From Prorocentrum cordatum (lineage: Eukaryota; Sar; Dinophyceae; Prorocentrales; Prorocentraceae): 64,000 bases of DNA. Positions 20,840-31,470 of the stretch are shown here, piece by piece (the first letter of the stretch is position 1; each line of letters opens with the position of its first letter). The notes below the pieces were generated by a model that was given only the letters and a program-made list of their open reading frames with translations, was not told the origin of the DNA and made no database searches. Location: contig CAUYUJ010020760.1 of assembly GCA_963575745.1 (NCBI GenBank), positions 266,731 through 330,730 on the forward strand. The letters are read 5' to 3'. The position numbers and the translations under genes are program-made.

Positions 20840-21545
20840 CTTGTCAGTTTGTAGTGTTGAATTTTGCTGCGTTGCATTCTGCTGCGTTGCATGGTGCATT
20901 GCTAATGCGTTGCGTTTTGGTGTGGTGCGTTGCGCTGCGTTGTATTTTGCTGTGACGCCGCATTTTGCTGCGTTGAAATCTGCGGTGTTGCAGTTTGCCG
21001 CGTTGCCTTTTGCTGCGTTGAATGTTGCTGCGTTGGGTTTTACTGCGTTGCGTTTTGATGTTGCATCCCGCGGCGCTTCATTATGCTGCGTTGTAGACTG
21101 ATGTGTTGCAGTTTGCTGCGTTGTCTTTCGCGGTGTTGTCGTCTTGCTGCGTTGCATTCTGCTGTGTCGCAGTTTGCCGCGTTGCATTTTGCTGCGCCGC
21201 GCTTCTGTGCTGCATTCTGCTGCGTTGTGTGGTGCCGCGTGGCTCTGGTGCATTTTGCTGCGTGGCATTGTGCGGCGCTACTGCGTTGCATGATGATGTG
21301 TTGCGTCCTGCTGTGTTGCAGATTGCTGCGTTGCGTTTTGCTGCGTTGCCGTCTGGTGCGGTGCATCTTGATGCGTTGATTTGGTTTGTGTTTTTTTGTT
21401 TGCGGTGTTGCATTTTGCTGCGTTGCATTCGGTTGTGTTGCAAGTTTGTTGCGTTACATGTTGCGGTATGTCATGTTGCTTTGCTGCACTTCGCGATGTT
21501 GTAGTTTGCCGCGTTGCAGTTCGCCGCGTTGAATTTTGCTGCGTG
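20840..21545 (+). repeat. about 15-bp minisatellite TTTTGCTGCGTTGCA
   Basis: About 45 imperfect copies of TTTTGCTGCGTTGCA in roughly 700 bp. The reverse strand reads Asn/Ala/Thr/Gln repeats in all frames, which explains several long but meaningless ORFs. Confidence 0.95.
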
Positions 21546-21607
21546 AAAGAACCGGGCTGTCTAAGTGCACGCGCGAATGCAAGCCACAGCGCAAACGCTG
21601 TTCGGTA

Positions 21608-23240
21608 AATTACCCTGTGACGTCCCCATGCCATTTGCATCAAGGGGCAATACGTGTTGGCCCAAACTTGCATGGACCATCAAAGCGCAGGCACCGTTGT
21701 GCGCCGCGTAAGCTACGTGGGGCACGCGCACGCGGCATGCTGCGCAGGACAACCAGAAACTTACAAGGAGCGACAGCCACGGGCTCGAATGCGGCATGGG
21801 GGGGGGGGGGGGGGGGCGAAGGGCGGGGTAATAATGCGTGGTGGCCCGAACCGTCAGCGCGGCAGCAGCTGAGAGAATTTTGCAGGAGGGCGATGACGTC
21901 GGGGCCGATGCTCGGGCCTCACTATGCTGGGCCCCTTCAGCAGCCCTCGGGAGCGCCGACAGTTTCGCGGATCGCAGCCCCCCAGGGGTGGTTGAGTATT
22001 ATCTGAATCCGCGTGGGATCTCTGTTTGATGCCCCCCCCAGCAGACCTCGAAAGTTGCGACAGTTTCGCGGGCCGCGGCCCGCCAGGGATGGCGAGGTAG
22101 CATCTGGGCCACCGTGGGGCCGCACTATGCTGGGCCCCCCATCGGCCTTCGAAAGTGGCGGCAGTTTCGCGGGTCGCAGCCCCCCCAGGGGCGGTGAGCT
22201 AGAGCCTGAGCCCCCGTAGGACCTCACGATGCTGGGCCCCATCAGCAGCCTTCGAATGTGGCGACAGCTTTGCGGGCCCCAACCCCTCGGGGATGGCGGG
22301 TTATAATCTGAGCCACCGTAGGGCCTCATGATGCTGGGCTCCCCAGCAGCTTTCAGAAGTGGCAACGGTTTCGCGGGCCGCGCGCGCCCCCCCCCCCCTC
22401 ATGGATTGTTGGCAATATCCTGAGCCCCCGTAGTACCTCATTATGCTGGGCCCCTCAGCAGCCTTCGAACGTGGCGACAGTTTCGCGGGTCGGAGCCCCC
22501 TAGGGATGGTGAGTTATGATCTGAGTCTCCGTAGGACTTCGCTATGCTGGGGCCCATCCGCAGATTGCGAATGTGGCAACAGTTTCGCGGATCGCAGCTC
22601 CCCAGGGGTGGTGAGGTTATAGCTGCTATTAACCTCAGTCCCCGTGGGACCTCACTATGCGGGGGCCCTCAGCAGCCCTCGAACGTGGCGACAGTTTCGC
22701 GGGCCGCATCCCCTCGGGGATGGTGGGCTATAACCTGAGCCCCCGCAGGACCTCATTATGCTGGGCCCCTCAGCAGCCCCCGACAGTGGCGACAGTTTCG
22801 CAGGCCGCAGCCCCCCAGGGATGGTGAGTTATAGCCTGAGTCCCCGTAGGACCTCACTATGCTGGCCCCCAGCAGCTTTCTGAAGTGGCAACAGTTTTGC
22901 GGATCGCACCCCCCCCAGAGATGGTAGGCAATAGCCTGGGTCCCCGTCGGACCTCACTATACTGGGGCCCCTCAGCAACCCTCGAACGTGGCGACAGCTT
23001 CGCGGGTCGCAGCCCTTCAGGGACGGTGAGCTATAATCTGAGCCCCGTGGGGCCTTATTATGCTGGGCTCCTCGGAAGCCCTCGAAAGAGGCGACAGTTT
23101 CGCGGATCGCAGCTTCCTTCAGGGAGGGTGAGCTATAATCTGAGCCCCCGTGGGACCTCATTATGCTGGCCCCCCCAGCAGCCCTCGAAAGCGGCGACAA
23201 TTTCGCGGTTCGCAGACCCCCAGGGATGGAGGCAAGCTGG
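21608..23240 (+). repeat. composite repeat S105, copy A (about 300-bp head plus 105-bp satellite)
   Basis: The head (21608-21915) has CCTGTGACGTCCCCATG, TTGGCCCAAACTTGCATGG, GTAAGCTACGTGGGGCACGC and GGCCCGAACCGTCAGCGCGG. It is followed by about 12 units of a 105-bp satellite (CCTCACTATGCTGGGCCCC ... GTGGCGACAGTTTCGCGG ... CGCAGCCCCCCAGGGATGG). Both parts recur in the same order and orientation at 29390-30410. Copy A carries a G19 run (21798-21816) inside the head that copy B lacks. Confidence 0.9.
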
Positions 23241-23384
23241 CACGCAGGAAGGAACGGGGTAAGGGGCAGGAGGCAAGAAGAAGAGAGGAGGATGGAAGCG
23301 GGAGGAGAAGGGAGACGCGACCGCACTGCTCTATTCAAAACGAGAACCTAACACCTAACACAGGAGGGTTGAGAAAGAAACAAA

Positions 23385-23640
23385 CATGCATAAATGCGAG
23401 CACTGTTCGGGGAACAAGCAAACGAGGTGATGTGCAACTACTGGTAGGGATTGGGCAACCAATGATGAGTGCAAACACTGCTGGGAGATGCCGCGGCCCG
23501 TTGGCAGAAGGCACGCCGATGTGCAAGTCGAAATGCAAGAACTGCTTGGGAATTCCAATGCATATGTGCAAACAAGCTTACTTAAGTGCAAGCACTGTTT
23601 TGGAACGGGCGAGCAAACCGCGCCCGCGCCACCAGTTTGT
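23385..23640 (+). other. short coding-like block with repeated C-x-x-C motifs
   Basis: Four or five Cys pairs in about 230 bp: TGCGAGCACTGT (CEHC), TGCAAACACTGC (CKHC), TGCAAGAACTGC (CKNC), TGCAAGCACTGT (CKHC), with a degenerate one in between. They are not all in one frame. It may be remains of a zinc-knuckle exon, or a 60-70 bp DNA repeat that happens to encode Cys. It lies directly before dispersed repeat E. Confidence 0.25.
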
Positions 23641-23684
23641 ACATTGGCGGGGTGGGCCCCCCCGTCCGGGCAGCTTGTTGGCGC

Positions 23685-24560
23685 TGCGCGTATCCCCGCC
23701 AGCGCAGCCAGCCGATCCAACAACGACGCCCAAGCGAGTTGAGGTGAGTAGGAGCAAAGAAGGGGGCAGCCGAGCCGTCCGAATGCGGAGAAGGATGCAA
23801 CGGAGGAGGATGGATGGACAGGCGAGGGAGGATGGAGAATGATGATGAATAGGGTGAGGAGCAGGAGAACGAGGAGGATGAGTAGGAGGGCGAACAAAAG
23901 GGCCAGAGGCCTTTTGGCTGCCTCTCGGAATATGTTGGGATATGTGTTGGGCGCTTATTGGATGCCTCTTGCGGCGTCTTGGGGATCTCGTGACGGTCCA
24001 GGGGGGTTATTGGGCGTCTTGGGTGCCCCAGAGGGGGCCTCTGGGGATCCCTTGGGATCCTCTTGCGGGCCTCTTGGGTGCCTCTTGGGGCCATATTGGG
24101 GCCTCTTTGGGCCTCTTGGAGGCCTCTGGGGGGCCTCTTGGGGCTGTCTTGGAGACATCGGAAGCATTCTTGGAGTCACCCTGGAGGAGATCGATCAAAC
24201 AAACATGTGAGCTCTAATTATGGTTGCCCATCGGGAGCCACAAAATGGCATCTTGGAGCGCTCTTGGGGCGCTTTTGGGGCGCTCTTGGATGCTCATGGG
24301 GCCCTCTTGGGCATCTTTCGGGGCCTTCCTGGGCCATCTTACTTAGAGCCATCCTGAAGCCTCCGATGGCCATCGGACGCGAAAAGGCGATAAATCACTA
24401 ACCATTGATCCCCCATAGGTTTTTAAACCAATCCAGGCCGTCTGGGACCTCCTTGGGGAGCTCGTTGGCCACTTGGAGCCGTATTGGGGCGGTTTTGTTG
24501 GCTCTTGGGCAATCTTGGGAGCCATATTGAGCGATCTTGGGGTATCTTACGCAGTCTTGG
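23685..24560 (+). repeat. dispersed repeat E, copy 1 (intron-like island)
   Basis: Colinear with 45745-46625 over nearly 900 bp. Shared blocks include GCGTATCCCC, ACGACGCCCAAGCGAGTTG / GCGACGCCCAGGCGAATTG, a GGAGGATGGATGGA stretch, GGGCCAGAGGC, TTGGGCGCTTnTTGGATGCC, then CTTGGG-rich sequence and GATGnCCATCGGnnGCG near the end. The GCGAGTTG at 23734 matches the donor-like start of islands 1 and 2. Copy 2 sits between coding blocks of the split gene, which suggests this family occupies introns. 24560-24870 is AT-richer and unassigned. Confidence 0.75.
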
Positions 24561-24869
24561 GCTACTTTTTCGATCAATAACAACAAACACAATATACTCG
24601 AACAACAAGAACAATACCAATTTCAACCACAAAGAAACACGAAGGTCCGTGAAGGTCCCCCCATGTGTTCCCTCCTCCCTCGCACCACTGTGGGGCCCGT
24701 CGTGCACCCTAGGCCCTAGTATATTATGGTTTCAGCACCATTGCCCCAGCAGGTGGGTCGGGTAGCTGGCGGGCTTCGATTCGACGGTGCGCGCTGGCGC
24801 AGAGATCGACGCTGTGCGAGCCCCGAGGCCCCGCCGTCGGAGGGTGATAGCGCGCCTCGCATTTCTGTT

Positions 24870-25640
24870 TTCGGGCGTGGCCCGCATTTGTTGCTCGCGA
24901 AGTGTAACTGCACTGAACTGACTGGTCGCACCCGTTGCGCGACCGTTTTATGTTCGGCGGCCGAGGGCGCAACCTATGGCGCAACCAATAGGAGAGCGTG
25001 CTATTTTCGGCGGCCGAGTGCGCAAATGGCGCAACCAATCGGAGACAGTTTTATTCTCGGCGGCCGAGGGCGCAACCTGTGGCGCAGCCAATAGGAGACA
25101 GTTTTATCATCGGCGGCCAAGGGCGCAACCCATGGCGCAACCATTATGTTGCCATTTTATTTTCGGCGGCCGAGGGCGCAACCTATGGCGCAACAGATAC
25201 GAGGCCGTTTTATTCTCGGCGGCCGAGGGCGCAACCTATGGCGCAACCAATGGGATATCGTTTTATGTTCGGCGGCCGAGGGCGCAACCTATGGCGCAAC
25301 CAATGTGATGCCCTTTTGTTCTCGGCGGCCGAGGGCGCAACCTGTGGCGGAATCAATAGGATGCAGTTTTATTTTCGGCGGCCGAGGGCGCAACCTATGG
25401 CACAACCAATAGGGGGCCGTGTTATTTGCGGCGGCCGAGGGCGCAACCTATGGCGCAACCAATAGGAGATAGTTTTATACTCGGCGGCAGCGGGCGCAAC
25501 CTATGGCGAGCAGACCGACGCCGCCCATATTGGTTGGACACCCGCATGCGATCGGGGCTACGCCCGATTGATGCTCGCCGTTTGGGCTGGCGGTGGGGCC
25601 CGAGCGGCGAGCGGTCTTGTGATCGATTTCCGTCCAGCCC
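24870..25640 (+). repeat. 53-bp satellite element, copy 1
   Basis: The core (24950-25500) has the unit CGGCCGAGGGCGCAACC / TATGGCGCAACCAATAGG / AGACAGTTTTATTCTCGG at 25061, 25114, 25167, 25220, 25273, 25326, 25379 and 25432: exactly 53 bp apart, about ten copies. Unique flanks on both sides (GTAACTGCACTGAACTGACTGG on the left; GCGAGCAGACCGACGCCGCC and GATCGGGGCTACGCCCGATT on the right) are conserved in the inverted copy at 32665-33405, so the array travels with its flanks as one element of about 770 bp. Confidence 0.9.
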
Positions 25641-25784
25641 CGACCTCGCCGTTGCTATTTAGGCTCGTACCGCCGAGGCTGGCAGGGCGGCAAGGGGTAG
25701 CTGCCCATCTGCTGTTGCGAGGCGCATTTGCGCCATCGGGCTTCCAGGAATCGGGTTTTCGGGCTCGCGAGCAGCCCAGGCGCC

Positions 25785-26588
25785 ATGCAGGCGGTCGTGG
25801 GCAAGAACGAATACAACAGGATGATGGTTGGCGGCGCGGAGGGCGACGGCGACGTCGAGATGGCGAGCTCCCCGCGGGGCGCTGTGGGCCCCGTCGCCGT
25901 CGCCGAGGGCTCCTCGCAGGCTGAGCTCGGCGGCCGCGGTGGCGCCGCGGACCCGCCGCCAGCCGACCCCCAGGGCTCAGCAACCCCAGCGGTTGCAGCG
26001 GATGGCCCCGCGCCCGCGGCCCCGCCGCTGCCCAGGGCGAAGGCCGCGCCGCGCAATTACCTCAAGCTCTTGGCGCAGGGGTTGGCCCAGAAGATCGGCG
26101 TGAACCACTCAACTGTGTCGGCGGTGATCGAGGAGTTGCCACACGCCTTCACGAGAGCCCTGCAGGCCAACAATGGCAAGGCCACCATCCCGAACTTCAT
26201 CAGCGTCAGCTTGGTGGAGCAGTCAGTTGGCGCCACCAACAAGGACGAGGCGAAGCTCATCAAGTCGGCCGCCAAGGCGCTGAAGGTGCATAGTGACCAC
26301 ATCCGCTTGCTGAAGCCTGAGATCACCATGAAGGCAGCATGGGTCAAGAAGACGCTGAAGACCAAGGGCGTATCGCCGAAGATTATCATTCTCCCGAACG
26401 GCGAGCTCAGCCTTGGCATGGACATCGCGCCGTGCGGGCCCAGGTCCAATGTCGCGCTCCCGCTGCGGAACATGTTGGGCTCGCCATCATCCGTGAAGGG
26501 CGATGCGGACACGACGAGTGGGCCGTCTTCGGCATCGTCATCGTCGGCATCGTCGCCTGTGGGGCCCGCCGCCTCGCCGCGCGAGTAG
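25785..26588 (+). CDS. probable HU-like DNA-binding protein
   Basis: 267 codons, intact and intronless. Start chosen at ATG 25785 (gcgccATGc, then MQAVVGKNEYNRMM); the frame is open a little further upstream. Residues 30-90 are a Pro/Ala/Gly-rich disordered arm. Residues 92-188 look like an HU/IHF fold as seen in dinoflagellate histone-like proteins: two helices (LAQGLAQKIGVNHSTVSAVI and EELPHAFTRALQ), a strand entry (GKATIPNFISVSLVE), a degenerate DNA-arm region (about 146-166), and a closing segment (ALKVHSDHIRLLKPEITMKA) then WVKK. The usual R-N-P arm motif of bacterial HU is not visible. A Ser-rich tail ends the protein. Such proteins bind DNA in the nucleus or, less often, in plastids; no targeting peptide is seen. 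It sits 145 bp from the 53-bp satellite element. Family assignment is by pattern only. Confidence 0.55.
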   Translation: MQAVVGKNEYNRMMVGGAEGDGDVEMASSPRGAVGPVAVAEGSSQAELGGRGGAADPPPADPQGSATPAVAADGPAPAAPPLPRAKAAPRNYLKLLAQGLAQKIGVNHSTVSAVIEELPHAFTRALQANNGKATIPNFISVSLVEQSVGATNKDEAKLIKSAAKALKVHSDHIRLLKPEITMKAAWVKKTLKTKGVSPKIIILPNGELSLGMDIAPCGPRSNVALPLRNMLGSPSSVKGDADTTSGPSSASSSSASSPVGPAASPRE

Positions 26589-26700
26589 CTGCTCAGTAGC
26601 TCGGCGTGGAGTGCAGTCGTCAGCATCGTCGCTGCGGGGCCCGCCGCCTCGCCGTGCCAGTCGCCTGCGGGGCCAGCCGCCTCGCCGCCCCCGTAGCCAC
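26550..26700 (+). repeat. GGGGCCCGCCGCCTCGCCG short repeat, about 3 copies
   Basis: CTGTGGGGCCCGCCGCCTCGCC, overlapping the HU-like gene's 3' end, recurs twice more by about 26690 with a changing spacer. The last codons of the gene (PVGPAASPRE) are therefore part of this local repeat. Confidence 0.7.
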
Positions 26701-26887
26701 TTGGAGTCTGGGGGCCTGGGGCCCTCTGTGGTCAGCCTGGGGCCCTCCACCACGGCGTTTTAGTGCATCCGTGGTCGAATATGGCATGCCCCGACCCGCT
26801 GCGGAACAGCAAGGCTGTCGCGGGAGCGAGGCGCGAAGCACGTTGGTCGGGGAGCATGCTATGTGATCGGATAGCAGTGCAGATTGA

Positions 26888-26924
26888 TCAAAGTGTTGTC
26901 GTCGTCATAGTCGTCGTCGTCGTT

Positions 26925-26960
<36 letters not shown>

Positions 26961-26968
26961 TTCGTCAG

Positions 26969-27030
<62 letters not shown>

Positions 27031-27120
27031 GCGGCAGCGTCGTCGTCGCCGTCGCAGTCGTCGTCGTCGGCGTCGTCGTCGTCGTCGTCGTCGCCGTCGG
27101 CGTCAGCATCGTCGTCAGCA

Positions 27121-27151
<31 letters not shown>

Positions 27152-27154
27152 AGT

Positions 27155-27198
<44 letters not shown>

Positions 27199-27519
27199 GC
27201 ATCGTCGTCGTCGTCGTCAGCATCGCCGTCAGCATCGTTATGCACTCATCTCGTGCGGGCCAATGCGTCTAGGAACTGGCTCTCCCTCCCCACCGACCCC
27301 ACTCCCACCCTCCGTCCGAGGTCGTCGTCATCGTCGTCGTCGTCGTCGTCAGCATCGTCGTCGTAGTCGTCGTCGTCGTAGTCGGCGGCGGCGTCGACGA
27401 CGACGTCGTCGCCGTCGTCAGCGTCAGCCTGGCGGTTCAGCAGCGGGTCGTCGTCGTCATTGTCGTCGTCGTCGGCCTAGCGGTTCCGCAGCGGGTCGTC
27501 GTCGTCGTCATCGTCGTCG

Positions 27520-27550
<31 letters not shown>

Positions 27551-27901
27551 TGTCAGCATCGTCGTCGTCGTCGTCGTCGTAAGTCGGCGGCGGCGTCGAC
27601 GACGACGTCGTCGCCGTCGTCAGCATCGTCGTCAGCATCGTCGTCAGCATCGTCGTCGTCGTCGTCGTCGTCGTGGTCGTAGTCGTCGTCGTGGTCGGCG
27701 GCGTCGGCGACTACGGCGACGACGACGGCGGCGACGACGACGACGACGACTACGACGACGACGACTCCGACGAGTTCCATCATCCCGCGCGGGCCAATGT
27801 ATTCATCCCGTGCGGGCTAATGCGTCATAGGATGTCATGGGGACTGGCCCTCCCTTCCCACCGACCCCCCTCCCGCCCCCCGTCCGAGGTAGCCGTTATC
27901 G

Positions 27902-27933
<32 letters not shown>

Positions 27934-28030
27934 GTCGGCGTCGTTGTCGTCGTCGTCAGCAGCTGCGTCGTCGTCGTAGTCGTCGTCGTCGTCGTCGTCG
28001 TCGTCATCGTCGTCGTCGTCGACGACGATT

Positions 28031-28062
<32 letters not shown>

Positions 28063-28085
28063 TACGCCGCCGACGCCGACGTCGC
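26888..28085 (+). repeat. (TCG)n trinucleotide array with strand switches
   Basis: About 1.2 kb of TCG/GTC triplets in three blocks (26888-27236, 27318-27775, 27895-28085). At 27594-27612, 27712-27770 and 28017-28065 the phase flips to GAC on the same strand, so inverted TCG/CGA arms face each other. A 75-120 bp non-repeat block (GTGCGGGCCAATGCGTC ... CCCACCGACCCC ... CCGTCCGAGG) separates the blocks and occurs twice (27245-27320 and 27785-27895). ORFs across it are Ser, Val or Arg runs. Confidence 0.95.
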
Positions 28086-28089
28086 TGCC

Positions 28090-28480
28090 GCCGCCGCGCG
28101 GTGGCGGGATGGCGGCGCAGGCGTGCCCAGCGCGCGCGCGCGCCGCCGCGCGCCCTTGCCCCGTTCGTGCTTCCGCTGCGCGAGGGCCAGGATACGGATG
28201 GGGGGTGAGGGCGGGGGGTGAATCTGGTGATGATGGGCATTAGGATAGGACGTGGGGGGGATGAGGAAGACGCGGGCGCGGGCAACGATAGGATAGGATA
28301 GGGCGGGATGGGGCAGGATTTCATTATACATGCATGTGGCTCTTGGGCTGCATCGCAGGGGTGTTCTGAAAATCACATCGGTTGGTAGCGGCCCTGGCCT
28401 GATTACTTTCAAAGTTAGTTTGCCCGAGTATGTTTGTTCCAATGGTTGGTTGAAAGTTACGTTTGAAATTGCGGTCGCGC
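28090..28480 (+). other. GC-rich then mixed sequence, nothing recognised
   Basis: CGCGCGCGCGCC near 28130, a GATAGGATAGGATAG micro-run near 28290, then unremarkable sequence. No gene supported. Confidence 0.4.
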
Positions 28481-28890
28481 GCAGAGTTACTTTAAAGTTA
28501 CTTTTGGAATTGCGGTTGCTCGCAACGTTGTTTTAAAGTTACTTTTTGAATTCCGAGTGCGAACGGAGTTATTTTAATGTTACTTTTAAATTGCGTGCGC
28601 ACGCAGAGTTACTTTAAAGTTAGTTTTGACATTTAATTTGCGCGCAGAGTTACTTTAAAGTTGCTTTTAAAAACGCGGTTGCTCTCAGAGTTACTTCAAA
28701 GTTACTTTAAAACAGCGCGTGCACAAAATAGTTACTTTAAAGTTACTTTAAAGTTACTTTAAAGTTACTTTTTGAATTAAAAGTAACTTTAAAATAGCTT
28801 TAAAGTAACTCGGTTTCGATATGCCCAAACACAAGTAACTACCAAAGTTACTTTCACCGCAATCCGACAACATAAAAAACAAAAGTAACT
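28480..28890. repeat. AAAGTTACTTT repeat cluster, main copy
   Basis: About 20 copies of GTTACTTTAAA / TTACTTTTGAA. Up to about 28775 the motif reads GTTACTTTAAAG; after it reads AAAGTAACTTT, so the cluster contains an inverted junction able to fold back. It is AT-rich relative to surroundings. Related clusters are at 6440-6500 and 51245-51290. 28890-29200 holds nothing I recognise. Confidence 0.85.
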
Positions 28891-29216
28891 CAAGGAGTTA
28901 GTTTGTTTCCAGCGAAATGACGAATTTAACTTTTGTATTTAGTTGTTACGCGTCGCGGTGGCGCGGGACAAACGAAAGTAACTCTGCGCGGTTGTTTGGT
29001 CGCGGCGTTCGGTTCCAAATTATGGATGCGCGTTGGTTTGTTTTTTCTATTGTCGGAAAAGTGCGCATCATAGTTATCGCAGCTGTATGCTTTCACGGCG
29101 TGGCGCAGATTGCGGCGTTTGCGCGCGGCGTTTTCTCTTCGCATTTTGGTGTCGCTAGCGCGCTTGTGTGACTGCGTACAATTGAAGGTATTTTTGCCGC
29201 GCGCGCGCGCTAAGTA

Positions 29217-29234
29217 CCCCCCCCCCCCCCCCCC
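29217..29234 (+). repeat. C18 homopolymer
   Basis: Eighteen C directly after TAAGTA and before GCGCGAAAAATACG. Confidence 0.95.
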
Positions 29235-29389
29235 GCGCGAAAAATACGCAGTCGACAGTGATCCGCTGGCCGTTTGCAGCGCTCGCGGCGACGCCCCCGC
29301 AGTAGGACTCGGGCATCCGCCGCGCCCCAACGATTATGTGTTTTTTGGCATGCGTTTACTGAACTGTCTTCCATGTTGTTGCGCAACAA

Positions 29390-30410
29390 AGACCCTGTGA
29401 CGCACCCAACTCATTGACATGACGGGGCAAGAAGAGTTGGCCCAAACTTGCATGGCAATCGCAGCGCAGGCGCCATTGTATGTCGTGTAAGCTACGTGGG
29501 GCACGCGCGCGCGGGATGCCGCGCATGACAACCACGCAATAACGAGGGGCGGCATCCACAGGCTCGACGGGGACAGGAGGGTGGAAACGACGAGCAGGAG
29601 AAGAACGCGTGGAGGCCCGAACCGTCAGCGCGGCAGCAGCATGGGGGAGGTTGCCAGAGGACGAGGACGTCGGGGTCCAGAGTCGGACCTCAATATGACG
29701 GGCCTTCCAGCAGCCTTCAAGAATTGCGACAATCTCGCGGGTCGCAGCCCCCCCCCCCTGGGAAGGTGAGGTATCATCTGGATCCCCGTAGGACCTCACT
29801 ATGCTGGGCCCCTCGGCAGCTTTCGAAAGTGGCGACAGTTTTGCGGATCGCATCTCCTGCGGCGTGGCGGGGCATCATCTGGCCCCCGTTGGACTTCGCC
29901 ATGCGAGGCCCCCAGCAGTTTGCGAACGCGAAAGTTTCGCGGAATGCAGCCCCCCTCATGGATGGTGAGCTATAGTATGAATCCCCGTAGGACCTCACAA
30001 TGATGGGTCCCGCAGCAGCCCTCGAACGTGGCGACAGGTTCGCGGGTCGCAGCCCCGCAGGGGCGGTGAGTTATACATTGAGCCCCCGTAGGACCTCACT
30101 ACGTGGGGCCCTTCAGCAGCTTTCGAAAGCGGCGGCTGTTTCGCAGTTCGCAGCCCCCCAAGGATGGTGAGCTATACTACTCATCCCCGTAGAACCTCAC
30201 AATGATTGGCCCCTCGTCAGCCTTCGAAAACGGCGGCAGTTTCGCTGATTGCAGCCCCCCAGGGGTGGTGGGCAGTAATCTTGGTCTCCGTGTGACCTCG
30301 CTGTACTGGGCCCCGCAGCAGCAGTCGAACTTGGCGAAAGTTTCGCGGACCCCCCCCCCCCCCCCCAGGGATGGTGAGCTATGACCCGAGTCCCCGTATG
30401 ACCTCGCAAC
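29390..30410 (+). repeat. composite repeat S105, copy B
   Basis: Head (29390-29690) with CCTGTGACGCACCCAAC, TTGGCCCAAACTTGCATGG, GTAAGCTACGTGGGGCACGC and GGCCCGAACCGTCAGCGCGG, followed by about 7 units of the 105-bp satellite (GTAGGACCTCACTATGCTGG ... GTGGCGACAGTTTTGCGG). Same orientation as copy A. A C17 run replaces part of one unit at 30350-30366. Confidence 0.9.
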
Positions 30411-30663
30411 CCGAGCCCCCGCGTGCCCACCCGAATCCGAAGGCTTTGCCAACCCCTACCCAGCTCTAGGCTCCGAGCCCGCAAACCCCCCTCCCCGCCC
30501 CGCCGATGCGCCCCGACCTCCATCGAACGCCCGCCGCGCGCCCGCCCGCCACAACTTCATGTCGGTGGAAATCTGCTGAGTGCGAAGAAGGAGATCGGGG
30601 TCAGGTTCAGAACAGCAGCCTGCCGATATGCTCAACGTCCCAGAGAAGCAAGGACATCCGAGG

Positions 30664-30771
30664 ATGAGGAAGTGGCGGGGTCTCTCTCTGCTGCTGCTGC
30701 TTGTCCTGGCGCCGCGCTCTCTGGGGAGCGGAGCTCCCCCAAAGTTCGTTGCGCGATATCTTTTCTCTTGA
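30664..30771 (+). CDS. possible signal-peptide-bearing first exon (35 codons)
   Basis: ATG 30664 reads MRKWRGLSLLLLLVLAPRSL then GSGAPPKFVARYLFS and a stop. A basic N end, a seven-residue Leu/Val core and an AxxS/G-type end make a good secretory signal peptide, but nothing follows. If real it is the first exon of a larger gene, or a chance frame in GC-rich DNA. Confidence 0.2.
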   Translation: MRKWRGLSLLLLLVLAPRSLGSGAPPKFVARYLFS

Positions 30772-30889
30772 GTAGCTGCATGGCGCGCCATTCTAAGACT
30801 TGGGTCTTGAACGGGCGGGGGCCATGGCGCCAGAGCAGCCGACGTGCTGGGATCGGGAGATCATGCGGAGTAGGAGCCCCGCTCGACCT

Positions 30890-31470
30890 GGGCGGGTCGT
30901 CGTCTCGCGAGGTTTTTTGTTTGGATCTGGGGCCGCTCGTCTTGGCGCTCGCCTGGGGGAAAGGGGGGGGGGGGGGGTCTCGCCTTGGGGGCTCGTCTTG
31001 GGGTGTCATGGGCTAGCGGCTAGCGGCTGGCCCATATTCGGGGGTGGTCTCGGGAGGTCGGGGAGGGGTCATCTAGGCAGATCAGAGTTGCGGGCGGTGA
31101 AGCGGCCCAGACTCGGCGCGCGATTCGCGCGCTGATCGTCTTGGACGTCGGCCTCCGCCATATGTCTACCCTTCGCATGACGCGGCCGTCTTAGGAGGGC
31201 GTCCTCGGTGGTTATTGGGTGACCTTCTTGGGAGGGCGTCGCGGGTGGCTCGCATTGGGGGCCGTCTTGAGTCGTTCGGCGCGGCGTCTTGGGACAGCAA
31301 GCGAGGAAGGATGGGGGCGCGCCCAGACTCGGCTCGCGATTCCCGCAGGATGACCTTGGACGTCGGCTTCCGCTGCAGAGTCTACGCATGGCGTAGCGCG
31401 GCTGTCCTGCAAAGGCGTTTTCGGTTGCGTCCTGGGGTGCCGTCTTGGGCGGGCGCGTAGGGGGTGGGGG
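30890..31470 (+). repeat. G-rich / CTTGGG-like region with a 215-bp duplication
   Basis: CCCAGACTCGGCnCGCGATTC at about 31105 and 31320 begins two copies of a segment of about 130 bp that also shares CTTGGACGTCGGC and TCTACnC. The surroundings are CTTGGG-like. 31470-32660 holds alternating CATGCGTG/GCATGC sequence (31850-31910) and otherwise nothing I can name. Confidence 0.6.

Noticed and set aside
21040-21673. Reverse ORFs of Ala/Thr/Gln/Asn repeats
   Set aside because: Translation of the TTTTGCTGCGTTGCA minisatellite.
26763-28221. Ser-, Val-, Arg- and Asp-run ORFs on both strands
   Set aside because: All six frames of a TCG array stay open; no protein signal.
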